Below are positions 53,763 to 62,999 of a stretch of DNA of 64,000 bases, one piece after another. Position numbers and translations under genes: made by a program. The notes below the pieces were generated by a model. The model was not told the DNA's origin and searched no databases. It saw only the letters and a program-made list of their open reading frames with translations. The stretch comes from Lentisphaerae bacterium ADurb.Bin082 (GTDB lineage: Bacteria; Verrucomicrobiota; Lentisphaeria; Oligosphaerales; Oligosphaeraceae), in contig MWEG01000107.1 in assembly GCA_002070945.1 (NCBI GenBank), forward strand, positions 1-64,000, read 5' to 3'. The stretch's first letter is position 1; each line of letters begins with the position of its first letter.

Positions 53763-55241
53763 CTAAGTGTTGTCCTGGCGGCTTAGGCTGACGAGGATTT
53801 TCTGGGCTGTGTCGAGGTAGATTTGCTCCCATTCCGGGGCGAGGAAGCATTCGGTCACTTCATAGCCGCCAGCTGGATAATCCTTGGCTGGTGCGCCGTA
53901 GTGCATATAGCCGTTTGAATATGCCGCCATGTAGGTCTTGGCCAGGGGGGATTGCTTCTTGACGCTCAGGCCGATTTCAGTTAAGGCCTCGGCCGGGCAG
54001 CTGATCAGGGCCGCGTCGCCAATGCGCAGACCCAGGATTTCCGCCTCAATGCTGGTTTCCCCAGACTGCTCGTTGATGTGCAGGTGCCGGAAATAAGTCG
54101 CGATGCGGTCTTGGATGCGAGCCAGTTTTTCCATGGCTCTGACGTTGGCGATGTATTTGTCCAGGTTTCGGCGATTGACGCGGTCGAGTTCAGTCAGTCC
54201 ATTCAGGCTGAGGTCTTTTTCCCGGAGATAGCGGTATGTGTCTGCCGAGGGGTGTTCCGGGTCCAGCCGGGACGCGAGGTAGGCTGGGATAAAGCTCTTC
54301 AGGTTCATGGTCGTGTAGCGCAAGGAGTTCAGCAGTTCCTGCTGCTCCTGCCGCAATTCCGCCACTCGCTCTGGAATGTCCTGCCGCCTGGGGAAACGCA
54401 CGGTCGCGGCGGCGACATTGACGTCGGTCGGGCCTGGTTTGATCTGGCGCCAGGCTCGGATGGTACTCAGAGCCAGCGTTACGCCCACTGGTTCGGAGCT
54501 GCGTGGGCCGGTGAAGTCCTTGTTGAGCATTTCAATGATGTCGCCCCCTGCGCCTTGCAGAAACATCGCCTGCACGCCTTGGCCGAGGATGTCCTCAATC
54601 GTTCGGCACGCGAAGCCGGGAAATCCGGCGGTGACGCGGCCGTCCGGCACGCCGATCAGGGGATGGCAGGCGTAGTTGAACAGCACTGCCAGGGGGCGTC
54701 CGTCCAGGCGGTCAAAGCGGAAGACGCCGATTTCCGGGTCGACTGGGCCGAGGCTGGCGACGTCGTCGTCTGGCGGACTCGGGTTGGTGTGTCGTATTGT
54801 CCAGGCGCGGCCGTTGTTTAGGCGCAGGGTGCGGTTGAACACAATGCGCTCTTCGGAACCGGAACCGGCGCCGAAGACGACGGGCGTCAGCTGGTTTGCG
54901 GCTTGTGCTGCGGCTTTGAAGGTCTGCTCCAGGACAGCGTCTTCAGCCCGCAGCATGGGCCCGGCCGTATGCGTGTGCGAGGCATTGACCAGGATGTTGC
55001 GGGCCGGAATGCCCAGCTGCGCCTGCATGCGTTCACGTAATCGAGGGAGGAAGTCGTCGCTTAAATCGCAGATGCCGCCGATGGCGACAGCGTCCATAGC
55101 AATGATCGCGATGCGCGTGGCGCCGCTACTGAGCATCAGGACCCGGGCATACAGGGGGTCGTGGAGTTTTCCCGGCAGAAGGGTGCCGATTTCACTTCGG
55201 CCAATGCCGGCCATAAGCTGAGAGTGTGTGTTGTTGACCAT
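53763..55241 (-). CDS. Neutral/alkaline non-lysosomal ceramidase-like protein
   Basis: A 492-residue protein started at 55241 (MVNNTHSQLMAGIGRSEI) with AAGGTGA upstream; the frame opens 23 codons earlier. The opening and ILVNASHTHTAGP (metal-binding HTH segment) and LFNYACHPLIG match the N-terminal catalytic domain of the neutral ceramidase superfamily, whose bacterial members include many zinc hydrolases that do not act on ceramide. FLQGAGGDI is also typical. No signal peptide is seen, unusual for true ceramidases. The gene sits 26 bp downstream of an AEC transporter gene, so the transporter may import or export its substrate or product. Confidence 0.8.
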   Translation of the reverse strand: MVNNTHSQLMAGIGRSEIGTLLPGKLHDPLYARVLMLSSGATRIAIIAMDAVAIGGICDLSDDFLPRLRERMQAQLGIPARNILVNASHTHTAGPMLRAEDAVLEQTFKAAAQAANQLTPVVFGAGSGSEERIVFNRTLRLNNGRAWTIRHTNPSPPDDDVASLGPVDPEIGVFRFDRLDGRPLAVLFNYACHPLIGVPDGRVTAGFPGFACRTIEDILGQGVQAMFLQGAGGDIIEMLNKDFTGPRSSEPVGVTLALSTIRAWRQIKPGPTDVNVAAATVRFPRRQDIPERVAELRQEQQELLNSLRYTTMNLKSFIPAYLASRLDPEHPSADTYRYLREKDLSLNGLTELDRVNRRNLDKYIANVRAMEKLARIQDRIATYFRHLHINEQSGETSIEAEILGLRIGDAALISCPAEALTEIGLSVKKQSPLAKTYMAAYSNGYMHYGAPAKDYPAGGYEVTECFLAPEWEQIYLDTAQKILVSLSRQDNT

Positions 55242-55267
55242 GGGTTCACCTTGTAGGCGTTGTTGTT

Positions 55268-56239
55268 TCACCCCAGCGCTGCCATCCAGAAAGGCACGGT
55301 CAGAATGCAAGCCACTGTCGTGAGCAGCACTGAGGCCGCTGCGAAGTCGGTGTCAGCGTGGTAGATTTCACTGAGGGCGACGCTGGCGACGGAACAGGGC
55401 ATGACTGCAATCAGAAGGATGATGAAGCGCGATTCTGACCCTAACGGCAGCGCCCATAGCAACAGCGGCGCCGCGATGGCTGGAATTACGATCAGCCGGA
55501 GGAGCAGCAGCCAGAATTGCAACGGCTGGCTGAGGTTGCGGATGCGCAGGGTGGCCATGCGGCTGCCAGCGATAAGCATGGCCAGGGGAACAGTCGCTGC
55601 CCCGAGCGTCTCGCCGACAGAAATCAGCGCGCGCCAGCTTTCCAGCCATAGGCTGTTCTCGGCAAAGGTGAGGGGAACGACCTCGCGGAAAGCCAGGACG
55701 ACAATCGAAAGCAGAATCGCCAGCATCGGTGCGCTGAGCAGTTTTTTCAAGTCGCCGAGGCGGAAGGACGCGCCGGTGAGAGCCAGAATCCCAAACGTCC
55801 AGACGCCGATTTCCGAGCCGATGGATGACAGGGCCAATTTCCCCAATCCAGTTTCCGGCCAGAAGACCAGCACCAGCGGCAAGGGCAGGAATACGTAATT
55901 GGTGAGCGAACACTGAAAATGGAACATTCGCCGGGTCGCGCTTTCGTAGCCGCGGCTGAGAAATGAGAACAGGAAGCCGCAGCAGTAGCCAAGGGCGATG
56001 ATCAGGAACGCCCCGACTGGCAAGACCCATTCGGCCATGATGCCCTGCAGGGTGAATTTACTGACCAGGGAGGCGAAGATAGCGGCCGGATACAGCAGAC
56101 TGGTGACCAGCATGGACATGCGGCGCGTGCTGTCGTCGTTAAGGAAGTCGCGGCGACGGGCGTAATACCCCGCAGCCAGCATCAGGCAGATGGCGAACAG
56201 GCGGACAAAGATGACGCCGAATTGCTGGGAAAAACTCAT
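55268..56239 (-). CDS. AEC (auxin efflux carrier) family transporter
   Basis: A 323-residue protein started at 56239 (MSFSQQFGVIFVRLFAICLML); the frame opens 25 codons further. It has about ten hydrophobic helices in a five-plus-five arrangement, with AAGYYARRRDFL near the start and the conserved LTNYVFLPLPLVLVFWP. AEC permeases move organic anions such as malate. It precedes the ceramidase-like gene with a 26-bp gap, so the two form a small operon. Confidence 0.88.
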   Translation of the reverse strand: MSFSQQFGVIFVRLFAICLMLAAGYYARRRDFLNDDSTRRMSMLVTSLLYPAAIFASLVSKFTLQGIMAEWVLPVGAFLIIALGYCCGFLFSFLSRGYESATRRMFHFQCSLTNYVFLPLPLVLVFWPETGLGKLALSSIGSEIGVWTFGILALTGASFRLGDLKKLLSAPMLAILLSIVVLAFREVVPLTFAENSLWLESWRALISVGETLGAATVPLAMLIAGSRMATLRIRNLSQPLQFWLLLLRLIVIPAIAAPLLLWALPLGSESRFIILLIAVMPCSVASVALSEIYHADTDFAAASVLLTTVACILTVPFWMAALG

Positions 56240-56412
56240 AAATGGGTGGTTCCTGGAAACGTATGGACAGAAGAGGTCAGAAAAGCGTAATTGGGTTTTT
56301 AGCGAGGGAGGCAAGGGCAGACGAATGTCGAGGCATTAAGGTAATCGGAGGTTGCCGAGCTGGCAAGTGGGCAGGGGTGAAAACAAGGGGCGAACGGCGA
56401 GGGGCGAGAGAC

Positions 56413-56508
56413 AGTTGTTTTATCCGCAGATTACGCTGATGACGCAGATTTTTTTAGGGTGTGTTGTACGGGGAAATTAGCTGGCAGTGGCAGAAACGTA
56501 AAAGCGTG
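56413..56508 (+). repeat. TTATCCGCAGA dispersed element, copy 2
   Basis: TTTATCCGCAGATTACGCTG ... GCAGATTTTTTTAGGGTGTG ... GCAGAAACGT closely follows the copy at 7770-7867. Confidence 0.8.
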
Positions 56509-56514
56509 AAACAT

Positions 56515-56613
56515 ACGGCAGCCTAAAGGCTGTACTACATACTGCAAGCTGAAGCTTGAACTACATGCTCGTGCATGCGAGGTACATACTGCAAGTTTAA
56601 GCTTGAACTACAT
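56515..56613 (+). repeat. GCAGCCTAAAGGCTGTACTAC element with duplicated end
   Basis: GGCAGCCTAAAGGCTGTACT then TACTGCAAGCTGAAGCTTGA and ACTACATGC, with the last part repeated once (56587-56613). It is related to 44553-44606. Confidence 0.8.
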
Positions 56614-56637
56614 GCGATGTGACCGCGCTGTCCTGGT

Positions 56638-56666
56638 TTGACCGGTATGTGAGCCGCCATTACATT
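56638..56666 (+). promoter_or_regulatory. Candidate sigma-70 promoter of the FAH gene
   Basis: TTGACC, a 17-bp spacer, then TACATT. It lies 117 bp upstream of the chosen start. Confidence 0.35.
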
Positions 56667-56782
56667 AAACAGGATAACACATCAAGGGCTGGTCATTCAC
56701 TCCGCCGGCTTGAGGTTGCGGTTTTCTCCCCGTGCGCCAGGCCGTCATAAACAAGAACACGTCACGAGAACAGGCACTATCT

Positions 56783-57577
56783 ATGCGAATCATTCGTTTC
56801 CATCATGGCGGTCAATCGCACTACGGTGTTTTGGAAGGCGAGCGGGTATCTGTGCTGACCGGCGATATTTTCGCTGATTGGCGCGTCACCTCAACGCATT
56901 ATGATCTGGCTGAAGTCACCTTGCTGGTGCCAGTGCAGCCGCCCTCAATTCTTTGCATCGGCAAGAATTACAAGGCTCACATCGAGGAGTTCAAGTCAAA
57001 GCCGCCCGCTGCGCCGATTCTGTTCATCAAGGCTGCGAATAGCCTGCACGACCCCGGGGCGCCAGCGCCATTGCCAGCCCCAGAATTGACGACTCAAATC
57101 GATTATGAGGCGGAATTGGCTGTTGTCATTGGCCGCCCGGCCAGGAATGTCCCCGAAGAAAAAGCCCTGGACTACGTTTTCGGCTACACCTGCGCCAACG
57201 ACGTCACGGCTCGCGATTGGCAGGCGCAGGATGGCCAATGGGCGCGCGGAAAGTCGCTTGATGGCTTTTGCCCGATTGGACCCTGGATTGAGACGGAATT
57301 AGACCCGGCTGACCTGCGTATTGAGGGGCGTCTGAACGGCGCAGTCATGCAGAGTTCGCGGACGTCTATGCTGATTTTTTCAGTGCCGTATTTAATCAGC
57401 TACCTGTCCCGGGGCATGACCTTGCTTCCTGGAACCGTGCTCTTGACCGGCACACCCTCCGGCGTCGGCTTTGCTCGGACGCCGCCCGTCTTCCTGTGTC
57501 ATGGCGATGTCTATGAGGTCGACATCGAAGGCATCGGCGTCTTGACGAATAGCTTCTTCCTGCCAGGCAAAGACTGA
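56783..57577 (+). CDS. Fumarylacetoacetate hydrolase (FAH) family protein
   Basis: A 264-residue protein started at 56783 (MRIIRFHHGGQSHYGVLEGE); the frame opens 17 codons earlier. The core is complete: ILCIGKNYKAHIEE, the metal ligands in DYEAELAVVIG with the Asp of ANDVTARDWQ, then GKSLDGFCPIGPW and LLTGTPSGVGFART. FAH-fold enzymes cleave or decarboxylate diketo or hydroxy-keto acids, for example 2,4-diketo-3-deoxy sugar acids or oxaloacetate. Given the neighbourhood, a role in sugar-acid catabolism is plausible but unproven. It is followed 144 bp later by an ABM-domain gene. Confidence 0.9.
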   Translation: MRIIRFHHGGQSHYGVLEGERVSVLTGDIFADWRVTSTHYDLAEVTLLVPVQPPSILCIGKNYKAHIEEFKSKPPAAPILFIKAANSLHDPGAPAPLPAPELTTQIDYEAELAVVIGRPARNVPEEKALDYVFGYTCANDVTARDWQAQDGQWARGKSLDGFCPIGPWIETELDPADLRIEGRLNGAVMQSSRTSMLIFSVPYLISYLSRGMTLLPGTVLLTGTPSGVGFARTPPVFLCHGDVYEVDIEGIGVLTNSFFLPGKD

Positions 57578-57721
57578 AGCGCCGCCTGCTGCCCAAGGCA
57601 TTTCCGGCCAGGCGGATTGCAAACGTCGCCTCGCTGATTACGTTAATGGCGTGTTTATACGTGAGCGGCCGCCGCGATGGTCGGCTGCGGTTTTTATGTC
57701 TCGTTGTTGAGGAGAATTGCC

Positions 57722-58027
57722 ATGGTACATGTGATTGCCAGAATGGAAATCAAAAAAGGCCAGATGGAGAAGATGCTGGGGATTTTGACCCGGCTTGTCC
57801 CTGTGGTGCGCGCGGAAGCCGGCTGCATCCGCTATGAAGTCTGCCAGGACGCCAATATTGGCATTGGCACGCCAGCCAATCCGCAGGCGTTGACGATTGT
57901 GGAAGCCTGGGAAAGCCCCGAACACCTGGCCGCTCATTTGGCGGCGCCGCACATGGCCACTTTTCGCGATGAAGTCGGCCCGCTGCGCGAAAGCTCCAGC
58001 GTGACTGTCCTGAATCCGAAAATCTGA
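57722..58027 (+). CDS. Antibiotic biosynthesis monooxygenase (ABM) domain protein
   Basis: A 101-residue protein started at 57722 (MVHVIARMEIKKGQMEKML), where TGAGGAG precedes the ATG. It has the ferredoxin-like ABM fold markers: RLVPVVRAEAGCIRYEVCQD, IVEAWESPEHLAAHL and HMATFRDEVGPL. Such small dimers are putative quinol or heme-type monooxygenases or isomerase-like enzymes (YgiN-like). It probably shares a transcript with the FAH gene, suggesting a role in the same catabolic route. Confidence 0.88.
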   Translation: MVHVIARMEIKKGQMEKMLGILTRLVPVVRAEAGCIRYEVCQDANIGIGTPANPQALTIVEAWESPEHLAAHLAAPHMATFRDEVGPLRESSSVTVLNPKI

Positions 58028-58075
58028 ACTTTAGTCACAGCCATATCCCGCAGGCTGTGCAGGCGGTGCAAAAAA

Positions 58076-59251
58076 TCATTCTGGCGAATTGAGCAGCGCT
58101 TCGATTTTGAGCCTGGTAAAGTCCAGGATGAAGTCGTCATATTCGCTGGCAAAGTCACCGCAGGCGAGTGGATCGCCGGCATCGGCGCGCTGCTTTATCG
58201 CAATGAGGCGATTCAGGCTTTGGGTGAGCTTAGGCTGCCTGGCAATGCCGTCCTCTTTGGCGCGGACGATCAGGCTGCCCAGCTCGCAGGTGAAGAACTC
58301 GGGGTTGAAGTTCTGGAGCGCAGTCGCCTCAAAGCTGAGAGCTGTCATGTTGGCGCGCAGGCAGGAAGCGCTGTCTTGCAGTTGCTCCAGGGCGTTGGCG
58401 TTGGTCTGCTTGTTGAAATCCCAGAACATCAGGTCGGCCTGGCCCAAGGTGGGTTTCATGTCCAGGTTCGTGGTGATAGCGTAGGAGCTCAGGCTGACAT
58501 CGCCTTTGAGCAGCTGGTCGGGCGCAAAGACCATTGCGCAGGGGCCGACGCCTTTGTCGTTGGCGACATCGTAAACCGTGTCGGCGTAGAAGACAAAGGC
58601 ATCTTCGGCCGCTTGCAGTGGGATTTTGCCCTTGGCGTCGCGGTGATGCGCGGTCAGGCGCGGCGTCACTATGATACGGTCAGGGCCATGTTCAGGCTTG
58701 TTCGTGAAGAAGCTCGGATAGCAGACCAGCTTTAGCTGCACGGCTTCTACTTTCTTGTCCGCTTTTGGCGTCCAATGCAGGCGGCAGCGCAGCATATCGT
58801 CGCCAGGCAGCTGCATGAATCGGACATAGACGGTCGCTTCCGGTGTATCCCAGACCATCTGGCACAAGGCTTGCGGCGATTTCTCCAGCACGGAGAAGTC
58901 AGTCAGCGGGATAGAGCCGAGGTCCTTGCCATTGATGGCGATGAACATGAAGCCGCGATGATACCAGTTGCAGCTGCTGGGCGCGGGCATGCCGATGTAG
59001 CCTTCGTAATGATAGCTGACGCCAGGGTGAGCTTTGTCGTTGCAAGCGGAGTTTTTGATCGTGTAGCTGGTTTTTCCGCTGTTCAGCTTGATGTTTTTTT
59101 CCAGCCACTGGTGGTGCTCATGGCCTGGCAGCGATCCCCTGATTTGATACGGCTCCAGCGCGATGGCGTTAGTGTAATAGGCAGGCGGCGCACCCTCGAC
59201 CAGACAGGGTAAAGTGAAGCCCAGGACTAACCACAGAATAAGTCGTTTCAT
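58076..59251 (-). CDS. Secreted protein of unknown function
   Basis: A 391-residue protein started at 59251 (MKRLILWLVLGFTLPCLVEG, signal peptide) with GGAGTCACT upstream; the frame is open 52 codons further. The body is beta-rich with aromatic and His residues (LPGHEHHQWLEKNIKL, SYHYEGYIGMPAPSSCNWYH), suggesting a beta-sandwich, then a helical C-terminus (ADAGDPLACGDFASEYDDFI). No family is recognised. It is the last gene of the minus-strand run that starts beyond the right edge, downstream of a GH42-like giant. Confidence 0.6.
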   Translation of the reverse strand: MKRLILWLVLGFTLPCLVEGAPPAYYTNAIALEPYQIRGSLPGHEHHQWLEKNIKLNSGKTSYTIKNSACNDKAHPGVSYHYEGYIGMPAPSSCNWYHRGFMFIAINGKDLGSIPLTDFSVLEKSPQALCQMVWDTPEATVYVRFMQLPGDDMLRCRLHWTPKADKKVEAVQLKLVCYPSFFTNKPEHGPDRIIVTPRLTAHHRDAKGKIPLQAAEDAFVFYADTVYDVANDKGVGPCAMVFAPDQLLKGDVSLSSYAITTNLDMKPTLGQADLMFWDFNKQTNANALEQLQDSASCLRANMTALSFEATALQNFNPEFFTCELGSLIVRAKEDGIARQPKLTQSLNRLIAIKQRADAGDPLACGDFASEYDDFILDFTRLKIEALLNSPE

Positions 59252-59340
59252 AGTGACTCCTTTGCCGGAGTACCTCAGCGGTGTTTTCCGGTTTCTATCT
59301 TTCAATAACGCGGCGTGCCGGAGGGCATTTTGTCTGAGTC

Positions 59341-62300
59341 CTACTTCACTCGCCAGGAAGCGCGGTCTTGCTTGCCGCTGAAGAGTTCTTTGGCCGTGAC
59401 CGTCCATTTGCCGGGTTCGGTATTGAAGGCGACTGGGTAACTCACTTCGCCTCGTCCGTTTTCCAGGATAAGGACGCGCCGTCCCCAGTCTGGTTTTGCG
59501 CCTTGCGGGTCGGTCACTTCTACTAGGACAGCCACGCGGGCGGCTGCGTCTGGCGGCATCGACGCGGAAATCTTGGCGGTCGTGACGTCGCCAGGCTGGC
59601 CTGGGGTCACCTTGACGTCAAGGCCGCGAATCGGATACGGCTGGATCAGGAAGAAGTTGGCTCGGCCTTGGCGAATCGTCGTCGTGAAGTCCTGGACACG
59701 GCCGAGATTCTTGCCGGCGCGCAAGTCATAGACGTACATTTTTTCCGGCAAGGTAATTTTCGCTTTCCGGGGCGGATCAGCCAGCGTGCCGCTCTTGGGG
59801 TTGAACCAGGCGCAGCGCATCTGCCACCAGACGCCCAGAATCTGGCTGTCGCCATTGTCCCAGACGCGCGCTTCCGTGAAGGATAGCGGCGTACCATCCG
59901 GCTGCCGGACGCGGAAAGGCGCACCAACGCCGCAGGACGCCAGGAGCTCGTCCAGGAATCTGCGGTAAATGCCGTCCTGGCCTTTGTCAACGACTTGCTG
60001 GTTGCACTGGAAGTTTAGGAGAATCGCTTTCCCCTTGCCGACTTTGTTGCTGAGCAGCACGGGCTTGTCGCCTGCGGTCATGGCGGCGGTCGCGCCGGCA
60101 GCGACGATGCCGCCGTCGATTTTGACTTCGCTGATAGTGCCATACGCGCAGTCCAGGTCAGCGATTGTGGCGGGGTCGCGATTCACGCGCTTGACGCCGA
60201 ACAAATCGTCCAGCAAGCCAGCAGGGACGGGCTTGCCGTGATCGTCATACAATCCGGGCCGGACGTCGGCGATGACCGTGCCGCCATTGAGGGCGAAGTT
60301 CCTGATGGCCTTGACGTCGTCAGCGCCGAGGGCCTGGGTCATAGGCAGCAGCAGGACGGTGAATTCGTCTAAGTTCAATTCGCCTTTGCGCAGGCTTTCC
60401 GGAGTCAGGTAGCGGAAGTCCAGCCCGAGGTCGTAGATGAACTGGGCCGTGAAATCATGCGCTTGTTTGGGTTTCAGGAAGCTGGTACCGTTTTCAAAGC
60501 TTCCGGTTATGGCCGACGGCACTGAGTAGTAGATGGCGATTCGGCTGTGACGCGGCTTCAGTTTCATCAGCAGGTCGCCGAGGCCTTCGCGGACTGGCTT
60601 CATTTCCCGGGTCAGGTCAGCTGTGCAGTCATAAAAGTCAAGCGTCGGCGTCAGATAGCCGCGGTAGCTGCCAGCGCCGCTCCACATCCAGTACCAGATG
60701 CTGTCCATCTCTTTCATCACCATGCGCCAGGCGGCGTCGGACAGGGCGTCGCCGGTTTTGGAATAGCCCATCCAGTTGGCACGGATCAGGGAGCGGTCGG
60801 CAATGGAGCGCAGGATGTCGTCGCCAATGCTGGGGTAGGGCGAATAGAACGTGTTGATGCTGATGATGTTGTTGATGTCATCGCCAAAGCCGCCAGTGCC
60901 TTCGAAGCCGGTCACGGCCAGGGGGTCAAGCTCTTTGTAGGCCTTGACAAAGCGGCCCGACAAGTTCATCAGGTTCCAGCGGGCAAAGGCCTGGCGGTCA
61001 TACCAGCGGGCGAATTTGCCGGCGGCGACGGCCTGGCTTTCCATGTTGTCCTTCGGGTCGAGCAGGGCCACTTCCGCAAAGGAAGCGTATTTTTCGCCCC
61101 ATGAGTCATTGAGGCGGGCGATGGAGCCGTATTGGCGCTCCAGGTATTTCTGGTATGCCTTGATACATTCGGGATGGACGCAGCAGCCGGCAGTGACGCC
61201 TTCGTCGCCAAGGGAATAGCAGAATACCCCCTGCTGGCGGAAGGCGGTCTGGTTGGTGACGACCGTGTTCACATGCTCCATGATTTTCTCTTCATCATTC
61301 CAGCAGACTGTCTTGTTGCCGACCTTCATGTAGCCGTTTTCGTCTTTCGGGTCTAGGATGCGGGTGCTGTAGGGGACGAGGGGGATGTCGCTGGCGGCAA
61401 GGAGAGCCTGACGCTGAGATTTGCCGAAGCCGGAGAGCAGGCAGAGGCCCTGGCCGGCTTGGCGCAGCTGCTTCCAGCCATACCAGCCGATGATGCCCTC
61501 GGGGGTGTCCCATTGCAGGAAATTGAATTGATTGCGATTGCGTTTGGGAACGGTGAAGATGGCCTCAGCGCAGTCGAGGTCGCGGCCGTTGACGCCCATC
61601 GTCGCCCGGAAGCGCATCTCTATGGAGCAGGATTCGCTGGTGGTAAAGACGCAGGCAGGCTCGGGGGCGGTGAGGGCGGCTTCGCGCTGGAAGAGAATGC
61701 GGCCCCAAGTATCCAGGACTTCCCAGCGCAAGACGCTGCCAGCCGGGATGGTGTCGCCGCGCAGCGTCGCCGTGGCCTTGACGTTGCCGCCGGCCTCGGT
61801 CCAGGTCTTGTCCAGAGCCAGGCCAGCCAGGCCGACCGGCGATTCGACCGTCACATTGATGGCGCCATACGCTTCCACGCCCTGCTTGCTGCGGACGATG
61901 AGTCCGAGCAGATAGCGGCCAGCCTGCACCTGCGGCAAGTTGTCTTTGCCGGCTGGAACTGTCGTTGGGCAGGCGAATGTCACCGTTGAATTATCAGCGC
62001 TGAGCTTGTACCGGACCGGCTTTGCGCTGGCGCGCCAATCATCAGCGCAGCGATGCCATTCCGCCGCGATTTGCACATCCAGGGCGTCGCCGGCAGTGGT
62101 GAAGGCAACATCAACGCAGGGCACACCATCGACCATGCTTGTCTTCAGCGGTTTGATGGCGACTCTGCCTTCGCGCTGGGCAGCCCAATGCAGGGCGCGT
62201 CCCAGGCGCATCATCTGGTAATCGTATTCGCGCAGGCCTTCCCGACTGAACGAGTCATGGGCGCTGAGCGCCAAGGTATAGTAGTTGACAAAGACGCCGC

Positions 62301-62931
62301 GGCCTTTGCCGAGGTTGTAGGCTTCAAACGGGACTCCAGGTTTTTTGTCGGCGCTCACATTGGGGATGGCGTCGTTCAGCCAAGCGGGCAGTTCTGCCAG
62401 CTGTCGTTTCGCCACCATAAAGTCATCGGCTTTCTTGCCGACGGTCAGCAGCCCAGCGCCGCGGGCGACTTTCTCCATGATCTTGAACTGCATTTCTGCG
62501 GGCAGGGTTTTCAGGCTCACATTAGCCAGCACATAGACGTCGTACTGGTTTTCCAGCAGGCGCCGAGCCCGTTGCTCGCCGATTTCCACGCCGAGGAATT
62601 TGCTGGTTGGGTGATAGAAGAAAGCATCGCCCTCAATGTCAAAGCGTTGGATCAGTTCGACTGGCTCGCGCAGGCGGATGCCAGGCATGACCCAGTCGCC
62701 GCCGTAGCGTCCCGGTTCGACGATGAACAGTGCCTTGACCTTGCCGCCCTGGTAGTTTTTGCCCCAGGGACAGTGCGGGGTGACGAGGGTTGATTGCAGG
62801 CTTTGGTCTTCTTCCACTTCCTCCGGCGTTGTTGCCGCCTGAGCCAGCGGCATCACGGTCGCCAGCAGCAGGGCTAGGCCGTGCGTTAGTTTCCGAATCG
62901 ACCACCAAGACAAAGCGGGTTGTTTTTTCAT
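59341..62931 (-). CDS. Giant secreted GH42-like (beta-galactosidase-type) protein
   Basis: A 1196-residue protein started at 62931 (MKKQPALSWWSIRKLTHGLALLLAT...), because AAGGAG lies nine bases upstream; a second ATG at 62940 directly abuts the Shine-Dalgarno and is unlikely. The first ~420 residues are Ig-like and beta-rich. A TIM-barrel-like region has WDTPEGIIGWYG, CYSLGDEGVTAGCCVHPECI and LNDSWGEKYASFAEV (GH42-like). A class I glutamine-amidotransferase-like or GH42 trimerisation-like domain follows (FTVLLLPMTQALGADDVKAI, LNGGTVIADVRPG). The end holds more beta modules. It is likely an extracellular glycosidase; the bond is unknown. Confidence 0.65.
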   Translation of the reverse strand: MKKQPALSWWSIRKLTHGLALLLATVMPLAQAATTPEEVEEDQSLQSTLVTPHCPWGKNYQGGKVKALFIVEPGRYGGDWVMPGIRLREPVELIQRFDIEGDAFFYHPTSKFLGVEIGEQRARRLLENQYDVYVLANVSLKTLPAEMQFKIMEKVARGAGLLTVGKKADDFMVAKRQLAELPAWLNDAIPNVSADKKPGVPFEAYNLGKGRGVFVNYYTLALSAHDSFSREGLREYDYQMMRLGRALHWAAQREGRVAIKPLKTSMVDGVPCVDVAFTTAGDALDVQIAAEWHRCADDWRASAKPVRYKLSADNSTVTFACPTTVPAGKDNLPQVQAGRYLLGLIVRSKQGVEAYGAINVTVESPVGLAGLALDKTWTEAGGNVKATATLRGDTIPAGSVLRWEVLDTWGRILFQREAALTAPEPACVFTTSESCSIEMRFRATMGVNGRDLDCAEAIFTVPKRNRNQFNFLQWDTPEGIIGWYGWKQLRQAGQGLCLLSGFGKSQRQALLAASDIPLVPYSTRILDPKDENGYMKVGNKTVCWNDEEKIMEHVNTVVTNQTAFRQQGVFCYSLGDEGVTAGCCVHPECIKAYQKYLERQYGSIARLNDSWGEKYASFAEVALLDPKDNMESQAVAAGKFARWYDRQAFARWNLMNLSGRFVKAYKELDPLAVTGFEGTGGFGDDINNIISINTFYSPYPSIGDDILRSIADRSLIRANWMGYSKTGDALSDAAWRMVMKEMDSIWYWMWSGAGSYRGYLTPTLDFYDCTADLTREMKPVREGLGDLLMKLKPRHSRIAIYYSVPSAITGSFENGTSFLKPKQAHDFTAQFIYDLGLDFRYLTPESLRKGELNLDEFTVLLLPMTQALGADDVKAIRNFALNGGTVIADVRPGLYDDHGKPVPAGLLDDLFGVKRVNRDPATIADLDCAYGTISEVKIDGGIVAAGATAAMTAGDKPVLLSNKVGKGKAILLNFQCNQQVVDKGQDGIYRRFLDELLASCGVGAPFRVRQPDGTPLSFTEARVWDNGDSQILGVWWQMRCAWFNPKSGTLADPPRKAKITLPEKMYVYDLRAGKNLGRVQDFTTTIRQGRANFFLIQPYPIRGLDVKVTPGQPGDVTTAKISASMPPDAAARVAVLVEVTDPQGAKPDWGRRVLILENGRGEVSYPVAFNTEPGKWTVTAKELFSGKQDRASWRVK

Positions 62932-62999
62932 CTCTGCCATCTCCTTGATTTCAGGATATCTGAATGACGTTGAGCGTACTTAAGGATAAAAGCTTGGCC

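Larger units (their letters stand above)
56240..56782. other. Repeat-rich gap before the FAH gene
   Basis: The gap contains the TTATCCGCAGA element (56413-56508), two GCAGCCTAAAGG-type units (56515-56613) and a probable promoter (56638-56666). A GGGGCGAACGGCGAGGGGCG stretch near 56388 resembles the start of heptamer elements. No gene is seen. Confidence 0.7.
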